DNA of 25,006 nt, taken from the NCBI GenBank assembly GCA_025056955.1, contig JANWYL010000010.1, positions 1 to 25,006 of the forward strand, written 5' to 3'. The first letter of the stretch is position 1. Each line of letters opens with the position of its first letter. Below, one piece after another: positions 13,771 through 20,984 of the stretch. The position numbers and the translations under genes were made by a program. Source of the DNA: Sandaracinaceae bacterium (lineage in GTDB: Bacteria > Myxococcota_A > Polyangia > Polyangiales > Sandaracinaceae). The notes beneath the pieces were generated by a model that ran no database searches, was not told where the DNA came from, and saw only the letters and a program-made list of their open reading frames with translations.

Positions 13771-16140
13771 TCATTTTGGGTGAATTGGTTGGGTGCTTTC
13801 TGCTTTGATTGTCAACGCTTTGCCTGACCAGGTGTGGACCTTCAAGGTGCTTCCGTCGCTCAAAAGGGTGATGCTCCCTTCTTGATCGGTGCGGAGAAGA
13901 AGGGCTCCGTGGCTTTCCCACCTTTCAATGACTTCCTGGTGGGGGTGACCGTAAGGGTTTCCGTAACCCACGCTCACCACTGCAAGTTTTGGTTGCAGGG
14001 CGCGAAGAAGGGGGTTGGTGCTCGAGGTGCGGGAGCCATGATGAGCCACCTTGACCACATCAACCTTTCCAATCGATGGAGCGAGGCGGCTTTCAGCCAG
14101 CGATTCGACATCTCCAAGAAAGACAAAGGTGTGCAAACCAAAGCTCATCCGAATAACCAGCGAGTTGTCATTCCAGCCAAGGCCTGGATCAAAGCGGGGG
14201 CATGGGTGAATCAGGTCGACTGTGAGTGCACCTTGTCTGATTGGCTTTGCACAAAGGGCCTCTGGTGTTTCAAGGGGGACGAGCATCCCCCCAAGCCGTC
14301 TGGCCCAAATGCCATCTGGGTGCTCGGCACTTGCTTGGCCGTTATCCCAAATCGAGCGGATGACAACGCGTCGGGTGAGGGTTGAAAAGCCTCCGATGTG
14401 ATCTGGGTGGGGATGGGTGAATACCGCGACATCAATCGCTTTTTTCCTTCGCGCAGAGAGAAGCTCGGCGATTGCCTCACCCGCATCTTGGCGCCAAGGT
14501 TCTTTTGGCGGACCTGCGTCGATCAACCAAATGGATCCATCCGGCATATCGATGAGCGCCGCATCTCCTTGGCCCACGTCAAGGTGTTGGATTCGGAGCA
14601 TGCCTTTTGGTTGTTCCAAGCGAACGACGATCTCTCCGCATGCGCCAACCAAAAGGCAGATGGCAAGGACGATGAGCCGTTGCTTGAAGCCATGAAGCAA
14701 AATCAACCCTGCGCACCCAATCGAAATCGCAAGCAGCTCAATTGAGCTAAGAGGGGGCAAGGTGAAACCATGGGAGCCAAAAGTGGAAGCAATTGAGTAA
14801 AAGGCGCGGACCAGAAGCTCGGTCAGGGTGGCTGAAAGGGGGCTCAGCTGTGGGATGAGCCAAGCGATAAGCGCGTGGATCGTGCCAATTGGAAGTAAGA
14901 GATTTGCCACCACAGGCACTGCGATGGCATTTGCAACCACCGCAAAACAAGGTGAGGAAGCGAAAAATGCGATTGAAATCGGTAATGTGGCAATTGTTGC
15001 GCGAAAGGTTGATCGGAGCAGGGAATAAATTGGTGCATACCAAGGTGATGGTGAGGGATGGTTGAAAGCCGAGTCAGCAATTGTTGGCTCAAGCACAACC
15101 AGAGTTGAGACAATCGAGAGGAGAAAACCAGGGCTTTGGGCCATGCGGGGGTTCAAAGAGACGGTGCCAATGGCCACAAGGCCGGTGATGGCAAAGGGTG
15201 AGGGGCGCCGCCCGCAGCAGGCAAGGATCCAGCCCAAGGAGGCGCTCCATGCCGCTCGCCATGCCGAAGGAGAACCACCAGCAAAGGCAGCGTAGAGCGG
15301 TGCCAAAAGGGCCCCCACAGCCCAGGCGGGGCGACGGGGATCGATGCGGCGCGCAATCCATTCGATGCGGCGCAGCAAGTGGCTGAGGAACCCAACCACA
15401 GCCCCAACAATCAGGATGACGTGCATGCCAGAGACGGCGATCACGTGGGAAAGTCCTGCCCTTTGAATTTGATGAGAATCTGTGGGGTCGATTGCGGGAT
15501 CTCCCAAAACGAGCGCAAGCACCGTGCCTTCGACATCGGCTGCAAGGCTTTGGCGGATGCTCGTTCGAAGGCTTTCTCGCAGGCGCTGCCAGAGGGCAAT
15601 CCAGTCGGATTCAGAGGAGATGCTTTCGATGCGATGGATCCTGAGCCAAGGGATGCCAAGGGGTGCTTCAAGCCGAAAGGCAAGGCTTTCGTTACGGAAG
15701 GGAAGGGGTGCCTTGACGGTCGCCCGGAGGTGAATGCGGGCGCCAACCGGTGCTTGGATCGATGCCCATGCTTTTTGGCTTGGGAGCGCTTGGGGCTCGG
15801 CTTTTTCGATGTGCAGCAACACACCCCGCCGGCGGTCGCTGGCTTCCACCCGCGCCCATAGCTCGACTTCGTCCAAAGCCGCTTGGCTTTGGGGTTGAGG
15901 CACCGAAGCGCAAAAAGCCAGTACAAAAAGAAGAGGGCCAAAAAAGGCTTGCGGCCGCGAAGCGATTGAGGAGGCGCCCAAAAGAAAAAGCGAAGCAATG
16001 CCCAAGACGCCAAGGGGAGCCCAAGGGGCCCAACTGGGAGGCGCAAAAAGCACACCAAGCAATGCGCCGCTTCCAAGCCAAAGGGGGTAGTGGGAAAGCG
16101 AAGGGGCCAGAAGAGAAGAACGCATTGGGGCAGCCCCCAT
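13771..16140 (-). CDS. comEC: ComEC/Rec2 DNA-uptake channel protein
   Basis: 789 residues, the usual length. It forms the inner-membrane channel for single-stranded DNA in natural transformation. The N-terminus has several membrane helices, followed by a soluble OB-like ComEC N domain (DEVELWARVEAS.. and ARIHLRATVKAPLP). The competence domain carries VLALVLGD and the hallmark AGLSHVIAVSGMHV, then many further helices. The C-terminal third is a metallo-beta-lactamase-like domain with IQHLDVGQGDAALI, LIDAGPP, FTHPHPDHIGG and VAHHGSRTS, so the metal ligands of the putative nuclease are kept. Start at ATG 16140, or ATG 16125 in frame. No other competence genes are in the window. An inverted repeat lies 70-100 bases upstream of the start. 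Confidence 0.94.
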   Translation of the reverse strand: MGAAPMRSSLLAPSLSHYPLWLGSGALLGVLFAPPSWAPWAPLGVLGIASLFLLGASSIASRPQAFFGPLLFVLAFCASVPQPQSQAALDEVELWARVEASDRRRGVLLHIEKAEPQALPSQKAWASIQAPVGARIHLRATVKAPLPFRNESLAFRLEAPLGIPWLRIHRIESISSESDWIALWQRLRESLRTSIRQSLAADVEGTVLALVLGDPAIDPTDSHQIQRAGLSHVIAVSGMHVILIVGAVVGFLSHLLRRIEWIARRIDPRRPAWAVGALLAPLYAAFAGGSPSAWRAAWSASLGWILACCGRRPSPFAITGLVAIGTVSLNPRMAQSPGFLLSIVSTLVVLEPTIADSAFNHPSPSPWYAPIYSLLRSTFRATIATLPISIAFFASSPCFAVVANAIAVPVVANLLLPIGTIHALIAWLIPQLSPLSATLTELLVRAFYSIASTFGSHGFTLPPLSSIELLAISIGCAGLILLHGFKQRLIVLAICLLVGACGEIVVRLEQPKGMLRIQHLDVGQGDAALIDMPDGSIWLIDAGPPKEPWRQDAGEAIAELLSARRKKAIDVAVFTHPHPDHIGGFSTLTRRVVIRSIWDNGQASAEHPDGIWARRLGGMLVPLETPEALCAKPIRQGALTVDLIHPCPRFDPGLGWNDNSLVIRMSFGLHTFVFLGDVESLAESRLAPSIGKVDVVKVAHHGSRTSSTNPLLRALQPKLAVVSVGYGNPYGHPHQEVIERWESHGALLLRTDQEGSITLLSDGSTLKVHTWSGKALTIKAESTQPIHPK

Positions 16141-16210
16141 CGCTTTTCATTGGCCGTGCCGGAATGGTGCAAAGCGATTTTTGGGAATTTTTAAAACTCA
16201 GCTGGCGTCC

Positions 16211-16237
16211 TGGCGGAAAAGGTGCATTTTCCCGCCA
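16211..16237. repeat. Inverted repeat between amrS and comEC
   Basis: TGGCGGAAAA (16211-16220), a 6-base loop GGTGCA, then TTTTCCCGCCA (16227-16237): a 10-bp stem with one bulged C. It lies 47 bases after the amrS stop and 71 bases before the comEC start, in the only gap between these co-directional genes. It could be a terminator for the amr operon, although there is no U-tract after it, or an operator for comEC. Confidence 0.45.
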
Positions 16238-16283
16238 CCCGAGCGAGTGGGCTGTTTTGGCAGTGCGCTTTGCCCTTCCTCAA

Positions 16284-17375
16284 TCAGAGCCCCATGTTTG
16301 CGATTGAAAGCCGCACCCTTTTTCTTCCCCACCGCCCTGGCCTACGGTCGAAAACCCCAGGCAGGGCAGTGCCGCATTCGATGCACCTTCCCTTGGCGTC
16401 AAGGCGGTAGGCGAGAATTTCATACCAATCCCGCACGATGAGAGCACTCCCACACCCTGCGCAGTACGTGGTCTCACCTTCAGGGTCATGCACATTCCCA
16501 ACATATGCATAAAGCAACCCTTCTTCTTGAGCGATCCGCCGGGCTCGACGCAGGGTGGATGGAGGGGTAGGGGGCACGTCCATCATCCGAAAATCTGGGT
16601 GAAACGCGGTGAAGTGGATGGGTACACCTGGGTGAAGCGCTTCACGCACCCAGGCGCAAAGCGCGTGGATTTCAGCATCAGAGTCGTTGTACCCAGGAAT
16701 GAGGAGGGTTGTGATCTCGGTCCAGACCTTTGTTTCTTTGACAAGGTAAACGAGGGTTTCTTTGACGCGCTCAAGTTCGCCACCGCAAACCTTTTTGTAG
16801 AAACTTTCGGTAAAAGCCTTGAGATCGACGTTTGCGGCATCGATTTTGGCGTAAAGATCACGCCTCGCTTCTTCACCGATGTAGCCGGCTGTCACAGAAA
16901 CCGTGCGGATGCCAAGGGCATGGCAGGCATCGGCCACATCCATTGCATACTCAAGGAAAATCGTTGGGTCATTATAGGTGAACGCAACGCTTGAACACCC
17001 TGTGAGATGGGCAACTCGCGCAATGGATTCGGGAGATGCTTCTTCTGAGAGGGTTTCGATCTCACGCGATTTTGACATCTCCCAGTTTTGGCAAAACTTG
17101 CATGTGAGGTTACACCCTGCCGTGCCAAAAGAAAGCACGCTTGTTCCTGGGAGGAAATGCGCAAGGGGCTTTTTCTCGATGGGGTCGATGCAAAAGCCAG
17201 AGGAACGGCCGTGGGTCGTGAGCACAATGTGATCCCCTTGGTGCTCACGGACGAAGCACAAGCCTTTTTGGCCGTCTTGGAGCTTGCAGTGGCGAGGGCA
17301 AGCCTCGCATCGCAGCCGGCCATCAGGTTCGCGGCGAACGTACTTTGTGATGTAAGGCTGCTTTTCTACCGACAT
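16284..17375 (-). CDS. amrS: AmmeMemoRadiSam system radical SAM enzyme
   Basis: 363 residues. The radical SAM motif CNLTCKFC (88-95) binds the 4Fe-4S cluster that cleaves S-adenosylmethionine. An N-terminal Cys set (C23, C26, C30, C40 in RCEACPRHC..GLC) is typical of this subfamily. Two further CxxC pairs at the C-terminus (YCAGCGS and CIECGTA) look like a zinc ribbon. Other typical strings are DPIEKKPL, FCQNWE, TYNDPTIF, DLKAF and LIPGYNDS. This is the third gene of the amrB-amrA-amrS operon. Its substrate was, to my knowledge, not settled. I chose ATG 17375 because the ORF upstream to 17492 overlaps amrA and has no family-like sequence; GGGAG lies 9 bases upstream of it. Confidence 0.92.
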   Translation of the reverse strand: MSVEKQPYITKYVRREPDGRLRCEACPRHCKLQDGQKGLCFVREHQGDHIVLTTHGRSSGFCIDPIEKKPLAHFLPGTSVLSFGTAGCNLTCKFCQNWEMSKSREIETLSEEASPESIARVAHLTGCSSVAFTYNDPTIFLEYAMDVADACHALGIRTVSVTAGYIGEEARRDLYAKIDAANVDLKAFTESFYKKVCGGELERVKETLVYLVKETKVWTEITTLLIPGYNDSDAEIHALCAWVREALHPGVPIHFTAFHPDFRMMDVPPTPPSTLRRARRIAQEEGLLYAYVGNVHDPEGETTYCAGCGSALIVRDWYEILAYRLDAKGRCIECGTALPGVFDRRPGRWGRKRVRLSIANMGL

Positions 17376-17446
17376 GAGGCGATTCTCCCAATTCCACCAT
17401 CCTAAGCATCGGTTGTTTTTTGGCATCGGTCGTTGGAAGCGTTGCC

Positions 17447-18076
17447 TTACGCAAAAAGGTGGCGGTGGCCAGGGCCGTTTGGACGGGTCCAAGGAGCGGG
17501 GTCGCGAATCGAGTGGGTGCTAAAGCGTTTGAGGGTGATGTGTTCATCCCAAAAGTCTGGGGGGAGCCCTGCCTTTTGTTTGAGCGCTCGAAGGAACTCG
17601 ATGGGTTTAGGGAGCTTTTCCCACACCGAAGGCAAAAAGAGGGCCCGACGTTCTTTGCCTTTTGGCGGGTTGTGGGACAAAAGAAGGCCGTCTTTGTGTG
17701 GACGCAATCGCTCCAAGGCTTCTTTTTCACTCTGCACAACCAGGGGCTCAAAAGGGGAAAGCAAGGAAATCTCCACTTCGAGTTCTCCAAGGTGCTTTGG
17801 CTCAAGGGGTGCCGCACGCGGGTCTTCAAAGGCGGCTTGCTCTGCGCTTTGACGAATGCCTTGGGCAAGCGGCAAGCCAGCAAGGCTTCCAATACAGCCG
17901 TGGAGAAAGCGCTCATCCGAGCCAGGGGGATGGCGGTAGAGGGTGACAAAGACCGGTTGGACTTGTGAAAGGAAGGGGTGAGATGGAGGGGGGGGTGGTG
18001 GAGCCACACCCAATCGTGCAGCGATCGATTGGCGCACAAGGGCAATGGCTTCGCGAGCGGCCTCAGGGGGAATCAT
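17447..18076 (-). CDS. amrA: AmmeMemoRadiSam system protein A (AMMECR1 family)
   Basis: 209 residues, one AMMECR1 domain. The family hallmark LRGCIG appears as LHGCIGS (residues 58-64), with the conserved Cys kept but Arg replaced by His. Other conserved patterns are AEQAAFEDPRAAPL, LGELEVEISLLSPFEPL, GLLLS, FLPSVWE and FLRALKQKAGLPPDFW. The function of AMMECR1 is unknown; in prokaryotes it is genetically tied to the MEMO and radical SAM proteins and may present a substrate to them. Its ATG overlaps the amrB stop (ATGA at 18073-18076), so the two are translationally coupled. The C-terminus runs into a Pro/His/Arg-rich tail. Confidence 0.9.
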   Translation of the reverse strand: MIPPEAAREAIALVRQSIAARLGVAPPPPPPSHPFLSQVQPVFVTLYRHPPGSDERFLHGCIGSLAGLPLAQGIRQSAEQAAFEDPRAAPLEPKHLGELEVEISLLSPFEPLVVQSEKEALERLRPHKDGLLLSHNPPKGKERRALFLPSVWEKLPKPIEFLRALKQKAGLPPDFWDEHITLKRFSTHSIRDPAPWTRPNGPGHRHLFA

Positions 18077-18903
18077 GCGCGCCCCTTTTCCTGAGGGTAT
18101 CGGAGTACAAAGGCGCCGTAGCCCACCACCTGGTCACGAGGGCCTGCGGTGTCTCCAGAAGATCGGAGATCGAGGAGCTCGATTTCGAGGTTCCGGCTAC
18201 GGGCGAAAAGCAGAAGGCCGTTGAGGGGGTAGGCGCCGCAGGCTTGCTCAGAGCGCACAGGATGGCAGTGGAGGATGCGCTCGGCCGTGGAGCGATCGAT
18301 AATGCGCGCCTCTTCATATGGGAGGTAGTGGGAGAGGTCGCTCGAGACGATGATGAAGGCGTTGTGTTCGTCAACCAGATGAGCGATCACGCGCGCGACA
18401 TCTTCTGGCCTGACACTCCCAACGACGATGGGGAGCACCGCCGGCGGGGGAGAGGCGAGGCGTTGGATGAAGGGGAGCTGCACTTCGAGGGCATGCTCGC
18501 TGGCATGGGCGTCTGGGCGCACTTCAACGCCTGGAAGGCCAAGGAGAGAGGCTGTGGCCTCGGCATCTATCGGGACGACGCCCAGGGGAGTTTCAAAACC
18601 GCTTGCGCCTGAAAGGGCCATCCCACGCACAGGGACCCGATGCGCTGGCCCAAAAAGGGCAACGAGCTTACGGGTGCGCAAGGCAGGGGCAATGGCAGAA
18701 AAAGCTTTTGCTGCCACAGGCCCAGAGTACACGTAGCCCGCATGCGGGACGATGGCCCCAAGAAGCGAAGAAGGGCCATGGCACTGGTAGGTCAGGCTTG
18801 CCTCTGCCTCAATAAATAGGCGATCAAGGGTGGCATTGAGCTTTTCAGGGTCGCGAGGATAGAAAAGACCTGCTACCGCAGGGGGACGAATTTCGGGATG
18901 CAT
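18073..18903 (-). CDS. amrB: AmmeMemoRadiSam system protein B (MEMO1 family)
   Basis: 276 residues, full-length MEMO-like protein related to class III extradiol-dioxygenase folds. It begins IRPPAVAGLFYPRDPEKL. The metal-pocket residues appear conserved: PHAGYVYSGPVAA (His in 'PHAGY'), FGPAHR, ASEHALEVQLPFIQ, PIVVGS and SSDLSHYLPYEEA, followed by EQACGAYPLNGLL with a conserved Cys. Human MEMO1 binds iron or copper at the equivalent His/Cys pocket, and a similar metal site here is inference. First gene of the amr operon; a promoter-like pair lies at 18953-18980. ATG 18903 sits 84 bases from the divergent lipB start. Confidence 0.92.
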   Translation of the reverse strand: MHPEIRPPAVAGLFYPRDPEKLNATLDRLFIEAEASLTYQCHGPSSLLGAIVPHAGYVYSGPVAAKAFSAIAPALRTRKLVALFGPAHRVPVRGMALSGASGFETPLGVVPIDAEATASLLGLPGVEVRPDAHASEHALEVQLPFIQRLASPPPAVLPIVVGSVRPEDVARVIAHLVDEHNAFIIVSSDLSHYLPYEEARIIDRSTAERILHCHPVRSEQACGAYPLNGLLLFARSRNLEIELLDLRSSGDTAGPRDQVVGYGAFVLRYPQEKGRA

Positions 18904-18952
18904 GTCTTGATTGTCGACACTTTCGGCGTGATCACAAGGCTCCAGCTTTCAA

Positions 18953-18980
18953 TTTATATGAAACAGTTGATGAAACGCAA
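18953..18980 (-). promoter_or_regulatory. Candidate sigma70 promoter for the amr operon
   Basis: On the minus strand, TTGCGT (18980-18975), a 16-base spacer and TATAAA (18958-18953) precede amrB by 50 bases. The pair lies in the divergent amrB-lipB gap and would overlap the lipB leader if lipB starts at 18988. Hexamer matches are 4/6 and 5/6. Confidence 0.4.
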
Positions 18981-18987
18981 AATCAGA

Positions 18988-19761
18988 ATGCATTGGCTAG
19001 GGCGCATCGAATACGGTGAGGCCCATTTGCTCCAGCACAAAGTGAGAGAAGCGCGCCTTCGTGGCCTTGTCGGAGATACCTTGCTTTTTCTTGAGCACCC
19101 CCCTGTGATCACACTCGGCCGAGGGGCAAAAAGTGCACACATTTTGGCTTCACCACGCCTCCTTGCGGCGCGGGGCATCCGCATTTACCAGACAGGTCGA
19201 GGAGGGGATGTGACCTATCACGGGCCGGGGCAACTTGTGGCTTATCCGATTTTCGACTTGCGCCCCGATCGACAAGATGTGAGACGCTATGTGTTTGACC
19301 TGGAAGAGGTCATGATTCGCTTTGCCCAGAGCCATGGGCTCAACGCAGGGCGCCTTTCGGGCCTGAACGGCGCATGGATTCTCGATCCTCATGGGAATCA
19401 TCGAAAAATAGGCGCCGTGGGGGTGCGCATTTCGCGCTGGATCACCATGCATGGCTTTGCTTTCAACTTAACGACACGGCTAGAAGATTTCGGATTGATC
19501 CTTCCTTGTGGAATTCGGGACAAAGGGGTCACTTCTCTTCAGGCCGAAACGGGCAAGCAGACATCAATCGAGGAAGCAATTCAACAATTCATTCTTCTTT
19601 TTGAAAGCCAATTCAATGCACAAATAGAAGAAAGAAAAGCATTTCCGCTTTCAGAGTTTCAAGGGGATCCAATTTTTGATGAAATTGAGCGATCTGCTCA
19701 AGAAGCTTTGCGCTTTGAAACGAAATCAGGAGGAGCAGAGGCTAGCCGGCTTGGCGCCTGA
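18988..19761 (+). CDS. lipB: Lipoyl(octanoyl) transferase
   Basis: 257 residues. LipB transfers octanoate from octanoyl-ACP to lipoyl domains of 2-oxoacid dehydrogenases and GcvH in the cytosol, the first step of lipoate synthesis. The signature TGRGGDVTYHGPGQLVAYPI is complete, with LEHPPVITLGRGA before it. The acyl-transfer Lys in HRKIGAVGVRI and the catalytic Cys in ILPCGIRDKGVTSL are both present. Start at ATG 18988 gives the usual MHWLGRIEYGEAH opening; ATGs at 18958 and 18970 and the start at 18898 add a poor N-terminus and overlap the amr promoter region. The ~45-residue tail beyond the family core is Glu/Ser-rich. The 3' end overlaps the convergent mglA by 20 bases. LipA is not nearby. 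Confidence 0.93.
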   Translation: MHWLGRIEYGEAHLLQHKVREARLRGLVGDTLLFLEHPPVITLGRGAKSAHILASPRLLAARGIRIYQTGRGGDVTYHGPGQLVAYPIFDLRPDRQDVRRYVFDLEEVMIRFAQSHGLNAGRLSGLNGAWILDPHGNHRKIGAVGVRISRWITMHGFAFNLTTRLEDFGLILPCGIRDKGVTSLQAETGKQTSIEEAIQQFILLFESQFNAQIEERKAFPLSEFQGDPIFDEIERSAQEALRFETKSGGAEASRLGA

Positions 19762-20332
19762 CTTCCACGAGAACGAGCTTCGCAATGGATTTGAGTGTTT
19801 CAAAGACGCCAATTCCTTGGGAAGCGACGGCTTCGAAATCAGGGACTCCCTTCGGATTGAGCAGGGCACGAAGCTCTTCTACGGGAGCAATATTCGGCAT
19901 ATCGCGTTTGTTGTATTGAATGACATAAGGCACTTTTTCCAATGAATATCCCTGCTCCGCCAAATTTGATTTAAGGTTTTCCATTGATTCTTCGTTGGCT
20001 TCAAGGCGGGCAATTTGTGAGTCTGCCACGAAAACAATTCCATCAACACCTTTGAGAATCAGCTTTCGACTTGCATCATAGAAGATTTGGCCAGGAACAG
20101 TATAAAGCTGAAAGCGTATCTTAAACCCGCGGATTTCTCCAAATGCAATTGGAAGAAAATCAAAAAAGAGGGTGCGTTCGGTCTCTGTGGCCAGGCTGAT
20201 CATTTTTCCGCGGAGCTGGGGATCTGTCTTGTTGTAGATGTATTGGAGATTTGTGGTTTTTCCGCAGAGACCTGGGCCGTAGTAAACTATTTTACAAGTG
20301 ATTTCACGAGAGCTGAAATTGATGAACGACAT
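19742..20332 (-). CDS. mglA: MglA small GTPase, polarity and motility switch
   Basis: 196 residues. Ras-like GTPase that sets front-rear polarity and drives gliding and type IV pilus motility in Myxococcus. The P-loop is GPGLCGKTTN (19-28, with Gly21 and Lys25). R53 and D58, and the MglA-specific Thr78 in place of the Ras Asp (YTVPGQ, Gln82), are all kept at the same numbers as in M. xanthus, as is NKRD (141-144). The FSSREI.CKIVYYG opening and GVFETLKSIAKLVLVEVR end are near-identical to the myxococcal protein. mglB is 20 bases upstream. Start ATG 20332 has a weak AAGGA about 12 bases upstream. It would act at the cytoplasmic side of the pole with MglB as GTPase-activating protein. Confidence 0.95.
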   Translation of the reverse strand: MSFINFSSREITCKIVYYGPGLCGKTTNLQYIYNKTDPQLRGKMISLATETERTLFFDFLPIAFGEIRGFKIRFQLYTVPGQIFYDASRKLILKGVDGIVFVADSQIARLEANEESMENLKSNLAEQGYSLEKVPYVIQYNKRDMPNIAPVEELRALLNPKGVPDFEAVASQGIGVFETLKSIAKLVLVEVRRQAG

Positions 20333-20352
20333 GGTTGCAATCGGTCCTTGGA

Positions 20353-20835
20353 TTAGTCTTTAAAGAGGTTGTCGATGTCTTCATCAGTGATCTCGGCAAA
20401 TGGGCTTTCGCGATTGGGATCTGCGACTTTTCGAAGAAGCTCTTCAAAAACAGCATTGAGCTCTTCGCTTGCTTTTTTGACCCGCAGACGAACGAGGCCC
20501 AAGCTGGTTTTGTTATCAAAAATCACAACCAAAATGACGCGGTTCCCGACCAGTTGGATATGGATATTGGCCCGTTCGCCCTCGTGGAATTGGGTGGTGA
20601 ACTCTTTTTCCCGGAGGAGCTTGGCAATGCCGCCTGTTGCGGCAATGTTTCCTGCGGTGAGCGAGGCCAGGCTTGTCGTATCGAGCTGATCCACTTCTCC
20701 TGCTTTTGCGATTTCCTGGCCATTTTTGTCGATCACAAAGACCACGCGGGCGTTTGCCTCTTTGACCAGCCGTGAGACGATGGCCTGTATTTGCCTGTAC
20801 TCCTCCTCGTACATCACCATCTGCGGCTCTGTCAT
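20353..20835 (-). CDS. mglB: MglB roadblock/LC7 GTPase-activating protein
   Basis: 160 residues. Roadblock-fold partner that stimulates MglA GTPase activity and marks the rear pole in Myxococcus. Conserved stretches include VMYEEEY, ARVVFVIDKNGQEI, DTTSLASLTAGNIAATGGIAKLL, TTQFHEGERANIHIQLV, and VVIFDNKTSLGLVRLRVKKASEEL, the MglB dimer and MglA-binding surface. The C-terminal acidic tail PFAEITDEDIDNLF is nearly the same as in M. xanthus MglB. It comes first in the mglB-mglA operon. Start at ATG 20835 has GAGGAAG just upstream. A divergent 149-base gap separates it from the acyl-CoA synthetase gene and should hold the promoters of both; I see only weak boxes there. Confidence 0.95.
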   Translation of the reverse strand: MTEPQMVMYEEEYRQIQAIVSRLVKEANARVVFVIDKNGQEIAKAGEVDQLDTTSLASLTAGNIAATGGIAKLLREKEFTTQFHEGERANIHIQLVGNRVILVVIFDNKTSLGLVRLRVKKASEELNAVFEELLRKVADPNRESPFAEITDEDIDNLFKD

Positions 20836-20984
20836 GTCTTCCTCTCAAGCACTCTCCCTTTACCATTGAACCCAAAACCAGCGAAAGGGCAAGCGGGTAA
20901 GGGTGCTCTGCATTTGAGAGTTGCCTTTTTTGGGTTTTTCGGTTTTAGCCTCTTAGCTAGACGCTTGATTTCAAAGAGGCACCC

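Noticed and set aside
15441..16172. Minus-strand 243-codon open frame and other long frames inside comEC
   Set aside because: comEC is unambiguous in its own frame, with membrane helices and the metallo-beta-lactamase motifs. The alternative frames are Pro/Lys-rich shadows.
20836..20984. Promoters in the mglB / acyl-CoA synthetase gap (TTGCCC and TTGCCT boxes)
   Set aside because: Candidate -10 boxes match poorly and spacing is not consistent; no pair is good enough to list as a feature.
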